Shown: positions 7,422-16,489 of the stretch, one piece after another
How the letters are laid out: every line of letters starts with the position of its first letter
How positions within the stretch are numbered: the first letter of the stretch is position 1
NCBI RefSeq assembly: GCF_009711475.1
Contig: NZ_SMMD01000946.1
Span: forward strand, 1-26,213
Length of the DNA: 26,213 bases
Direction of reading: 5' to 3'
From: Fulvivirga aurantia
Lineage (GTDB): Bacteria > Bacteroidota > Bacteroidia > Cytophagales > Cyclobacteriaceae
The notes under the pieces: model-generated
What the model was told of the DNA's origin: nothing
Seen by the model: only the letters and a program-made list of their open reading frames with translations
Database searches by the model: none
Made by a program: the position numbers and the translations under genes

Positions 7422-9551
7422 CTATTCTGCAATCAGGCTTATGGCTAAACCGCCTCCTGCCACTAGTTTGAATGTTTGTGTAGTGCCACTATTTATTTCT
7501 GCCGCTTCGATCACGATGTCTAACGGGCTATTTCTATAGTGCGCATTATCTCCATCTCTATACACCACCGCTTTGTAGGTTTTATCAGGATCAAGAAAGT
7601 CGAAATTAATCGTAATATCTCGTTTTTTCTCATCTGTGATTGCACCTACAAACCAGTTACCTGTTTCTCTTTCTTCTCTGGCGATAGCCACAAAATCACC
7701 TACTTCTCCAGCTAAAACTTTGGTCTGTTCCCAATCTACTCCAACATCTCTGATAAACTGAAAAGCAGGTTGATTTTCATAATTTTGAGGTAGATCGCAA
7801 GCCATTTGTATCGGGCTGTATACCACAACATAAAGAGCCAACTGCTGTGCCAGTGTGGTGTTGATCTGATTATTTTCTTTTGTTGGTAAAGAAATGTCAA
7901 ATACACCTGGCGTAAAATCTATCGGACCGGCTAACATACGTGTAAAAGCCACAATCGGTAAGTGCTCTGGCGGGTTGCCACCATCAGAGGCCCAGGCATT
8001 AAACTCCTGGCCGCGTAAACCTTCACGAGCGATAGCATTTGGGTAGGTACGTCTTAGCCCTGTAGCTTTTATTGGTTCATGGGCGTTAATGGCAATTTGA
8101 TGCTCAGCACCTTTTTCTAATACTTTTCTGTAGTGGTTTACCATCCACTGACCGTGGTGGTACTCACCTTTAGGTATAATTTTACCTACATAACCGGTTT
8201 TTACAGAATGGATACCAAGACTTTCCATAAGCCTAAATGCAGTATCTAATTGCTGCTCGTAAGTACGAGGTGCTGCAGATGTTTCGTGGTGCATTATAAT
8301 TTCAACCCCTTTTTCTTTTCCATATTTCACCACTTCCTGCAGGTCATAATCCGGGTAAGGTGTTACAAAGTCAAAGACACCTTCTCGGTCTTCAAAGCCG
8401 ATCCAGTGTTCCCATCCGGTGTTCCAGCCCTCAACCAAAACACCTTTGATGTTGTTTCTAGCTGCAAAATCAATGTATCTTTTAGTGTTTTCAGTTGTTG
8501 CTCCATGTCGACCATGTGCTTTACCTGAATCTACCCAATTGCCATCGTTATCACGGGTCATGCCGTAGTCCCATGAGGCAGTGCCGATGTGCATCTCCCA
8601 CCAGATACCCATGTATTTCTTAGGGTCAAACCAGCTTACATCTCCTAATTTGTTTGGTTCATTGAGATTGACAATAAGCTTAGAGTCAATAAGCTCTGTG
8701 GCTTTATCTGCGATTTGAATGGTTCTCCATGGAGTTACGAAAGGCAGGGCTCTTTTTACTTTATATCCCAGACGATCTGATCCAACCAATTCGCTGGTAA
8801 GTTTTTGTGTTTTGGTGTCTACTTTCAGCGTCATGCCGGCATAGTCGGTAAGGTTTGCTTCATGAAAACTCAAATGGATACCCGATTGGCCTCTCATAGT
8901 TACAGGCGTATTTACCGCATTTTCTGGAATAGACGTTTGTGCAAGGTTGTCATTATCTACCAGGGCCAATGCATTGATCTCTGAGAGTTTTGTGGTGTTA
9001 TAAAGGTGCTCATAGATGTCCCAGTCGCCAGGTATCCACCAGGTGGTGTAGTCTTCTGTCAGCTGAAACTCTGTGTTTTCATCCATGATAACAAGGCTGT
9101 CGACTCCTTCCTGTTCTGGAAATTCATATCTAAAACCGATACCATCATTGTATGCCTTAAAGTAAATATTAAGCTTGCGTTTAGGGGCTTTGTTTTCTTC
9201 CAGATTCACAACAAGTTCATTATAGTGGTTTACAACCTCACGCTGTTCTCCCCATGGCATTTCCCAGGTTTCCTTAGTCTCGCTGGTGGATGAGCTTACT
9301 AATTTGAAGCCAGCTTCCATTGAGGGATGATTTTTGAAATCAAAGCCCATGGAAGATGTGTCTACAATCACCTCATTGTTGTGTTTTACTACATACTGAG
9401 GTTTGCCATCGGCTGACAAGTGAAAGGATATAGTATTGATGCCGGTAGGGGATGATACTTCTGTTGCTGCCTCTTCGTTGGCGCAAGAAACCACAAGGAA
9501 GCCAAAAGCCATCAAAAGAAGATATAATGTGCGGTTATTTATACGATTCAT
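7422..9551 (-). CDS. GH97 family alpha-glucosidase-like lipoprotein (SusB type)
   Basis: The 709-residue protein has a lipoprotein signal (LVVSC, acylated Cys23), an N-terminal beta-sandwich, a TIM-barrel catalytic domain (about 300-590) and a C-terminal beta domain. Residues align with SusB of Bacteroides thetaiotaomicron at a constant offset of 16: E423 (HHETS) with E439, E492 (NAHE) with E508, and E516 (RGQEF) with E532. These are catalytic or calcium-site glutamates of the inverting, calcium-dependent GH97 group. KTGYVGK (451-457) also matches that group, not the retaining group with an Asp nucleophile. Expected activity is hydrolysis of alpha-glucosidic bonds of malto-oligosaccharides at the cell envelope. 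No SusC/SusD pair is nearby, so it is an orphan; the araC-like gene downstream is a possible regulator. Confidence 0.93.
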   Translation of the reverse strand: MNRINNRTLYLLLMAFGFLVVSCANEEAATEVSSPTGINTISFHLSADGKPQYVVKHNNEVIVDTSSMGFDFKNHPSMEAGFKLVSSSTSETKETWEMPWGEQREVVNHYNELVVNLEENKAPKRKLNIYFKAYNDGIGFRYEFPEQEGVDSLVIMDENTEFQLTEDYTTWWIPGDWDIYEHLYNTTKLSEINALALVDNDNLAQTSIPENAVNTPVTMRGQSGIHLSFHEANLTDYAGMTLKVDTKTQKLTSELVGSDRLGYKVKRALPFVTPWRTIQIADKATELIDSKLIVNLNEPNKLGDVSWFDPKKYMGIWWEMHIGTASWDYGMTRDNDGNWVDSGKAHGRHGATTENTKRYIDFAARNNIKGVLVEGWNTGWEHWIGFEDREGVFDFVTPYPDYDLQEVVKYGKEKGVEIIMHHETSAAPRTYEQQLDTAFRLMESLGIHSVKTGYVGKIIPKGEYHHGQWMVNHYRKVLEKGAEHQIAINAHEPIKATGLRRTYPNAIAREGLRGQEFNAWASDGGNPPEHLPIVAFTRMLAGPIDFTPGVFDISLPTKENNQINTTLAQQLALYVVVYSPIQMACDLPQNYENQPAFQFIRDVGVDWEQTKVLAGEVGDFVAIAREERETGNWFVGAITDEKKRDITINFDFLDPDKTYKAVVYRDGDNAHYRNSPLDIVIEAAEINSGTTQTFKLVAGGGLAISLIAE

Positions 9552-9694
9552 AAAACTTGTTGTTTAGGAAATTTATGCCTGTAAGTAGTGAAAATAGGTC
9601 TTTTTAAGAGTGGAATCAAGCTTGTTTGATCATGATTCAATAAGCGGTAAGACGCCTCTATTTTTGTTTGAAAGACAAAGTTTTGTTGTGGGTA

Positions 9695-9712
9695 ATTTCA
9701 ATCGGTTGAAAT
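9695..9712. promoter_or_regulatory. Inverted repeat upstream of the GH97 gene
   Basis: ATTTCAA-TCGG-TTGAAAT is a perfect 7-bp inverted repeat with a 4-nt centre, about 145 nt upstream of the GH97 ATG and 60 nt downstream of the GNAT stop. It could be an operator for GH97. On the - strand a partial promoter pattern overlaps its edge: TTG, about 18 nt, then AAAACTTTG. The weak match and missing regulator keep this tentative. Confidence 0.3.
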
Positions 9713-9773
9713 AGAAAATACTCAGTTTATTGGGTGCAAGAAGAAATTGTCAATTTTTTATGTGAGCGTAAAG

Positions 9774-10319
9774 TTAGTTGTTTGGATTATGTGCTTGATA
9801 CCAAACACATGTTTCAAGTTTGGCGTGATCACTCAAATTAGGGTGGTTAAAGTAGCCTTTCTTAATCATACCTATTTTTCGCATCACCGCCTCTGATTTG
9901 AGATTGACTTTAGGACAGACGCTCGTGACGATTTTTAGTTTTAAATTGTCAAAGGCATAATGAAGGCATTCTTTGGCTCCTTCTGTAGCATATCCATTTC
10001 CCCATGCACTTCTTGTGAGCCGCCATCCAATATCAACCGAAGGATTAAATGGAGCGGCATACTCCTGATATTGTAGTCCAATAAAGCCTACAAATGAGCT
10101 TGAGTCTAGTCTGTCAACAGCAAAATATGTGAAGCCATATCGGTCAAAATGTTTTTTAAACCGATCAATTAGTGCTATTGATGCCTCAGTACTCAGTGTT
10201 TCAGGGAAAAAGGCCATTACCTCAGGGTCTCTGTTCATTTCTGCAAAAGGAGGAATATCTTCTTCCGACCAATTACGAAAGCCTAATCGGTTTGAGGTAA
10301 ACAAATAGTCACTTCTCAC
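9774..10319 (-). CDS. GNAT family N-acetyltransferase (RimJ/RimL-like)
   Basis: The 181-residue protein has the Acetyltransf_3 layout. RLGFRNWSEEDIPPFAEMNRDPEV at the N-terminus (11-34) is typical of RimJ/RimL relatives, a central strand gives DIGWRLTRSAWGNGYATEG (96-114) with the acetyl-CoA loop RSAWGNGYA (103-111), and N139-S142 with the RKIGM segment (147-151) completes the fold. It likely transfers acetyl to an amine, but the substrate cannot be read from the sequence. It begins 10 nt after the stop of the alpha/beta hydrolase, so the two are probably co-transcribed. Confidence 0.88.
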   Translation of the reverse strand: MRSDYLFTSNRLGFRNWSEEDIPPFAEMNRDPEVMAFFPETLSTEASIALIDRFKKHFDRYGFTYFAVDRLDSSSFVGFIGLQYQEYAAPFNPSVDIGWRLTRSAWGNGYATEGAKECLHYAFDNLKLKIVTSVCPKVNLKSEAVMRKIGMIKKGYFNHPNLSDHAKLETCVWYQAHNPNN

Positions 10320-10329
10320 GATAGCGGCC

Positions 10330-11334
10330 TTAGTTGTTATGCAGTGTTTCTGTGATAAGTTGAGCGCAAATTGAAGGGTTGTCTAACCAGGGCAAATGGC
10401 TAGCATTTTCTACCTCAGTGAGTTTTGCCTGAGGCATAGATGCAACCAATGTTTTAGCATTTTCCATAGTATCCCAAATGTCCTGATCACCAATAATAAA
10501 ATGCACCGGGATTGATAGTGTGGTCAGTTTATCATGAATCAATTGGTTTTCGGTAAACCCACCGAAGCCCACACAGTTTTCTAAAAGACTATTAAATGAC
10601 TTAGCCGTGCCAGGTATACGCTGTGCATTTACATCATTTTCCCAATAAGAGGGAGGTAAATGAGCGGTGTCGGCTACGAGCATCATACTATGAAACTCCT
10701 TCGTACCTTTAACACTTGGCGGGCCTATCATCTTTCTCATTCCTTTGTTTATACCTTTCACACCCATCAGTCGCATCATAGGAGGGATGTCTTTGGTGCC
10801 TCCGGCAGGGTGACCTATCAGAATTAGTTTGTCTATTCGTTCTTCGTATTTATTGGCAAAGTTTACACTAAATAACCCGCCCATCGAGTGGCCTACAATT
10901 GTGGCTGACTCCAACTCGGTGGCATCCATAAATGAACGTATAAACTCTGCACCATGATCTCCCAGATCAGCGTTTTCATAATCGTAATAATCGGTAAGTC
11001 CGCAACCGGGACGGTCGACTACAAAGAGATGAGCGGTGTCTGCCAAGTCCTGCATGATGGTATACCACTGGGAGGCATAACCACCGCCACCATGAATTAA
11101 AATCAATGGCTTACCGCTACCCATTTCGTAATAGTGCACTTTTTTAACCGGACCGTCAGTTTCTACTACTTTCGACTCAGGTGCCAGGTAATGTTCTGCA
11201 AAAAGCTTTTCACTGGAATTGATATAATCTGAAGTCTCACCTTCGGCAAAGGTATTATCTATTGTGCCTATCCAGATTGCCACGATAGCAATAAAAGACA
11301 CTACGACTATCAACGAAATTTTTATGATTTTCAT
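10330..11334 (-). CDS. Alpha/beta-fold hydrolase, membrane-anchored or secreted
   Basis: With the chosen start the protein is 334 residues. It begins with a hydrophobic segment (KIIKISLIVVVSFIAIVAIW), a signal anchor or uncleaved signal. The hydrolase core has the oxyanion motif LIHGGGG, the nucleophile elbow GHSMGG (Ser150), an acid in GDQDIW (about D283-D285) and a catalytic His in ASHLPW (His313). All triad elements are present, so it should be active; the substrate is unknown. The frame extends upstream to 11463 but that stretch overlaps the beta-barrel gene and lacks a signal, so the ATG at 11332-11334 is preferred. It lies 25 nt after the beta-barrel gene and 10 nt before the GNAT gene. 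Confidence 0.9.
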   Translation of the reverse strand: MKIIKISLIVVVSFIAIVAIWIGTIDNTFAEGETSDYINSSEKLFAEHYLAPESKVVETDGPVKKVHYYEMGSGKPLILIHGGGGYASQWYTIMQDLADTAHLFVVDRPGCGLTDYYDYENADLGDHGAEFIRSFMDATELESATIVGHSMGGLFSVNFANKYEERIDKLILIGHPAGGTKDIPPMMRLMGVKGINKGMRKMIGPPSVKGTKEFHSMMLVADTAHLPPSYWENDVNAQRIPGTAKSFNSLLENCVGFGGFTENQLIHDKLTTLSIPVHFIIGDQDIWDTMENAKTLVASMPQAKLTEVENASHLPWLDNPSICAQLITETLHNN

Positions 11335-11359
11335 GAATCTAGAGGTGTTATGTGAAGAT

Positions 11360-12016
11360 TTAAAATGTAATTCCAATGGATAGTTTAAGCACCCTATTAC
11401 TAGCCTCAATCCAAGAATAATACTGTCCGGGGTTATCTTGAGAGAACAGTGACTCTTCGTCAATCAAGGCTGAACTTACGCCTATATCATAATTTATATT
11501 AAGATTTACACGATTAATGAATCTGTATCCCATCCCCAACACTAAACTAAGATCTACTTCATTGAATTGATCTTTGGTGTCTTCAGAGAAATTTAGCTTT
11601 TGACTGGAACTAGGGTCAATTAAAATTAAGTCAACTTCATTGCTTAATAATAAGGAGATTTGAGGACCAGCTGTGAGATTAAAACCTCCTATGAAATACT
11701 TAATAAGGATGGGTGCATCGAGATACACGGATTTGTTTTTCATTTTAAAGTCAGTACCATCTACCACATAAGACCCTGATTCACCTTTAATGCTATAAAA
11801 TAAACCTGGTTCTAAAAACACAGATCGCCCCAGTTCTAAACTGCCATATATACCCACATGAAATCCATTTAATGATTCATCATTAAATTCTTCGCCTTCT
11901 AAAACAAAACCATCCCATGAAGCAAGTGAATATCCTCCTCGGAAGCCTATACCCTGAGAAATCGCATAGTTAACAGAAATGAATATAATAAAAAGCAGAA
12001 GGTACGGCCTTTTCAT
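11360..12016 (-). CDS. PorT-like outer-membrane beta-barrel protein
   Basis: The 218-residue protein has a signal peptide (hydrophobic YLLLFIIFISVNYAIS, cleavage near Gln21), then GIGFRGGYSLASW, alternating beta-strands and aromatic girdle residues, and a final strand ending in Phe (LKLSIGITF), typical of outer-membrane barrels. It fits the small OMP_b-brl family common in Bacteroidota; the exact cargo or role is unknown. It is the first gene of a likely three-gene unit with the hydrolase and the GNAT enzyme. Confidence 0.8.
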   Translation of the reverse strand: MKRPYLLLFIIFISVNYAISQGIGFRGGYSLASWDGFVLEGEEFNDESLNGFHVGIYGSLELGRSVFLEPGLFYSIKGESGSYVVDGTDFKMKNKSVYLDAPILIKYFIGGFNLTAGPQISLLLSNEVDLILIDPSSSQKLNFSEDTKDQFNEVDLSLVLGMGYRFINRVNLNINYDIGVSSALIDEESLFSQDNPGQYYSWIEASNRVLKLSIGITF

Positions 12017-12046
12017 TGGGTGTAAGGATTGGGATGCTATTCAAGG

Positions 12047-12081
12047 TAATTATTTTTATTGATTGATACTAAAAATAATTA
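12047..12081. terminator. AT-only 12-bp hairpin downstream of the VOC gene
   Basis: TAATTATTTTTA and TAAAAATAATTA form a perfect 12-bp inverted repeat around an 11-nt loop. It lies about 38 nt past the VOC stop (12119) and 31 nt before the beta-barrel start. The stem lacks G-C pairs and no clean T-run follows, so it is an unusual terminator, or it is a regulatory palindrome for the beta-barrel gene. Confidence 0.4.
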
Positions 12082-12118
12082 AGCCATAACTTACACCTAA
12101 ATTCAAGGGTATTTACTC

Positions 12119-12478
12119 TTACTTCTCATATTTGGGTTGGTAGAGCTGCATGAATAAATCTCCAGGCACCTGAAAATAGGTGACTAGGCCGTAACCATGA
12201 TCTTCAATTTCACCTTTGAATTTGACGCCTTTAGCTTTCAGTTCTTTTACTGTTTTTTCGATATCGTCAGTGTAAAAAGAGATGTCGTGTGTGCCTGAAG
12301 GTGCTCCGTGCTCTCGGCTTTCGTCAGCAGGGTGTACGCCCAGGTCACCTTCTGGTAAATCGAAAATAAGCCATCCTTCACCGATATCTGTTCCTTTAAA
12401 ACCGAGTTTGTCTCTTAAAAAAGCTCTCAATTCATCAGGTTGAGAGCTGTAGATCATGTTGTGAACACCTTTTATCAT
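12119..12478 (-). CDS. VOC (glyoxalase/bleomycin-resistance fold) family protein
   Basis: The 119-residue protein has one VOC domain: the GVHNMIYSSQPDELRAFLRDKLGF opening (4-27), the HDISFYTDDIEKTVKELKAKGV second half, and a closing strand DLFMQLYQP. Possible metal ligands are H6, H64 and E/Q near the end, but the catalytic activity is not evident. It is the last gene of the ArsR-SRPBCC-VOC group; the gap to the previous stop is 24 nt. Confidence 0.88.
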   Translation of the reverse strand: MIKGVHNMIYSSQPDELRAFLRDKLGFKGTDIGEGWLIFDLPEGDLGVHPADESREHGAPSGTHDISFYTDDIEKTVKELKAKGVKFKGEIEDHGYGLVTYFQVPGDLFMQLYQPKYEK

Positions 12479-12502
12479 TTCTATTAAATTGTTTTATTGA
12501 TT

Positions 12503-12961
12503 CTATTTTGAACTAACAAACTCACTGAGTCTGTCAAATGCTGAGTTCCAGCCATTATAAAATCCCATATCCTCTTGTTGTTTACAATAGGCTTCTGTGG
12601 GATGTATCACTTTAAATATAAACCTGGTTTTATTACCAACAGATTCTAAATGTACCTGTAAAGAAACGCCTTCTGTCATTGGTTTGAAATTAGCAGATGT
12701 TTCTAAAAACTTTGGTTCATTGATTTTGGTATATGATCCTTCAGCGATAAAATCACTTCCATCAGGCATGGTCATTATATATTTCCAATGGCCTCCTTCT
12801 TTAAAATCATGTTGTTCCACCACTGTTTTCATGCCTTTAGGTCCCCACCAATTGACTATATGTTCTGCTTTGGTCCAGGCGTCCCATACAAGTTCCAGGG
12901 GAGCATCTAAAATACGCTCTAGCGTAAGGGTTCTTTTGTCGAGGTTTTGTACTTCATTCAT
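12503..12961 (-). CDS. SRPBCC (AHSA1-like) domain protein
   Basis: The 152-residue protein has the START/AHSA1-like pattern: LTLERILDAPLELVWDAWTKAEHIVNWWGPKG (12-43), a central GGHWKYIM stretch, and a C-terminal helix GWNSAFDRLSEFV. SRPBCC proteins bind hydrophobic ligands in a cavity; a ligand cannot be identified here. It begins 2 nt after the ArsR-type gene stop, so expression is coupled. This gene pair is common in bacteria and is usually controlled by the linked ArsR repressor. Confidence 0.9.
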   Translation of the reverse strand: MNEVQNLDKRTLTLERILDAPLELVWDAWTKAEHIVNWWGPKGMKTVVEQHDFKEGGHWKYIMTMPDGSDFIAEGSYTKINEPKFLETSANFKPMTEGVSLQVHLESVGNKTRFIFKVIHPTEAYCKQQEDMGFYNGWNSAFDRLSEFVSSK

Positions 12962-12963
12962 GG

Positions 12964-13278
12964 CTATTTGTTTTTTAAGGTGTTGAGGTAGTTTTCAAAA
13001 GCATCAATTTGTGACTCCCAGAGCTGGCGATGGGCGTTTACCCATTCAGAAACCTGGCTGAGTGCATCAGGAATAATTACACAGTGTCGCTCACGCCCCT
13101 GGGCCACTGTTTCCAGAAGACCACATTGATTGAGTATTTTGATGTGTTTAGACACGGCCGGTCTGCTGATATCAAACTTTTCTGCCACCTCATTTACCGT
13201 GAGAGGCTGCTTTGCCAACATATCTAAAATGTCTCTCCTTACCGGATCTGCTATTGCCTGAAATACATCTCTTCTCAT
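12964..13278 (-). CDS. ArsR/SmtB-family transcriptional repressor
   Basis: This 104-residue winged-helix protein opens with RDVFQAIADPVRRDILDML (3-21) and has a recognition helix region VAEKFDISRPAVSKHIKIL (31-49), followed by the wing LLETVAQGRERHC. There is no cysteine metal-binding motif of the ArsR or CadC type, and only a few Cys residues (C52, C66), so it probably senses something other than arsenite or zinc. It probably represses its own operon through the palindrome at 13286-13301, 8 nt upstream of its start. Confidence 0.92.
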   Translation of the reverse strand: MRRDVFQAIADPVRRDILDMLAKQPLTVNEVAEKFDISRPAVSKHIKILNQCGLLETVAQGRERHCVIIPDALSQVSEWVNAHRQLWESQIDAFENYLNTLKNK

Positions 13279-13285
13279 TTATTAC

Positions 13286-13301
13286 GTAACCGTTTGGTTA
13301 C
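13286..13301 (-). promoter_or_regulatory. Palindromic operator for the ArsR-SRPBCC-VOC operon
   Basis: GTAACC-GTTT-GGTTAC is a perfect 6-bp inverted repeat with a 4-nt centre, between the promoter's -7 box and the arsR ATG (13276-13278). Its placement over the expected transcription start fits a repressor site. The regulator is inferred to be the adjacent ArsR-family protein; binding is not shown. Confidence 0.7.
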
Positions 13302-13330
13302 AAGATAATTATTTATAGCCGAATTATCAA
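13301..13330 (-). promoter_or_regulatory. Bacteroidota-type promoter for the ArsR operon
   Basis: On the - strand, TTG (13328-13330) is followed after 20 nt by TATCTTG (13301-13307). This resembles the Bacteroidota sigma-ABfr consensus of a -33 TTTG and a -7 TAnnTTTG box. The -7 element abuts the palindromic operator. Confidence 0.5.
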
Positions 13331-13346
13331 TGAGAAATCTATTAAA

Positions 13347-13955
13347 CTACTTTGCGGTGGTTATAGTAGAAAGGATGACACCTGCGGCCACTTCGCTACC
13401 TTCAAGCGAAGGGTGGAAACCATCTGCGCCATAATAATTGTATTGATTAGTACTGTCAAAATAAGATTTCCATACTTTGCCAACAGGTGCTAGAAGTGAT
13501 TTGGCTTTATCAGCTGCCAACTCATGACTTTCGATTACACCAGGAAATGTATGGTAGTAGCTTTGACTGGGCCAAACCATAAATACCACGAGTTGAGCAT
13601 TGTGTTGCTCACAGAGTTTTTTCAGCTTTTTCACATATTCTATCAGTAATTTTCTTCCATATGGCTGCGAAGAAGGGCCTTGCTGTACGATTACAAAATC
13701 TGTTTTCCCTTCACTAATAACTTTCTGAATCTCACCTTCTTGCCAGTGGTCGATTAGTGCGTAATTTGGTTTGGCGATGGTCTGTGTGGTAAAAGCGAAC
13801 CCTTTGTTTTTAGCCTGGGCTTCCAGCAATTGTGGCAAATTATTAGTGTACGTAAGGCTGTTTCCAATGAATAAAAGTCTTTTAGTAGCCTGGGCATGGC
13901 ATGAACCAGCACATTGAAAGATGACAAAAGAGAACAGAACAATTAGCCTAATCAT
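13347..13955 (-). CDS. Secreted SGNH/GDSL-family hydrolase
   Basis: The 202-residue protein has a signal peptide (LIVLFSFVIFQCAGSCHAQA, cleavage near residue 22). SGNH blocks follow: FIGNSLTYTNNLP (29-41, nucleophile Ser33), VVQQGPSSQP (block III, about 90-98) and DGFHPSLEGS (178-187, D178 and H181). It likely acts in the periplasm or outside the cell as an esterase, lipase or deacetylase; the substrate is unknown. It lies divergent from katG with a 224-nt shared upstream region. Confidence 0.85.
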   Translation of the reverse strand: MIRLIVLFSFVIFQCAGSCHAQATKRLLFIGNSLTYTNNLPQLLEAQAKNKGFAFTTQTIAKPNYALIDHWQEGEIQKVISEGKTDFVIVQQGPSSQPYGRKLLIEYVKKLKKLCEQHNAQLVVFMVWPSQSYYHTFPGVIESHELAADKAKSLLAPVGKVWKSYFDSTNQYNYYGADGFHPSLEGSEVAAGVILSTITTAK

Positions 13956-14056
13956 AGCACATGAGGTTTGTAAGATTCATAAATATATTGAAAGGAATTA
14001 ATCGGCCATCTAATTCCAGTTAATTCAGCCTTTCCCCGCATCTAATATTTCACTAA

Positions 14057-14085
14057 ATTGATAAAGACAACATTAGTCATTTTTG
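14057..14085 (+). promoter_or_regulatory. Candidate promoter upstream of katG
   Basis: TTG (14058-14060), a 17-nt gap, then CATTTTTG (14078-14085) resembles the Bacteroidota -33/-7 promoter with one mismatch in the -7 box. It would place the start near 14090, upstream of the PerR-like box. Alternatives in this AT-rich region cannot be excluded. Confidence 0.35.
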
Positions 14086-14104
14086 ATAGACTAAACCTAT
14101 CGAG

Positions 14105-14119
14105 TCATAATTATTATAG
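14105..14119. promoter_or_regulatory. PerR/Fur-like box upstream of katG
   Basis: TCATAATTATTATAG matches the 7-1-7 PerR box consensus TTATAATNATTATAA at 12 of 14 defined positions. It lies 60 nt before the katG ATG. PerR repressors use such boxes to induce catalase-peroxidase under peroxide. High AT content makes chance similarity possible. Confidence 0.55.
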
Positions 14120-14164
14120 ATGAAAATTATACAATTGATATATGTAAATTAGGTGTATTACTAA

Positions 14165-16417
<2,253 letters not shown>

Positions 16418-16435
16418 AATTTGTCGAATTACATG

Positions 16436-16475
16436 AAAAGGGGCTATCTAAATCATTTGGATGGCCTTTTTTTTT
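16436..16475 (+). terminator. Rho-independent terminator of katG
   Basis: A 17-pair stem (four G-U pairs) around a TCA loop ends in a run of nine T residues (16467-16475), starting about 18 nt past the katG stop. Read from the other strand it is followed by TTTT, so it may also stop transcription from the convergent lipoprotein gene. Confidence 0.85.
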
Positions 16476-16489
16476 AAGCAAAGACTTTT

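Noticed and set aside
11335..11463. Longer N-terminus of the alpha/beta hydrolase
   Set aside because: It would overlap the beta-barrel gene by about 100 nt and hide the clear hydrophobic start after Met44.
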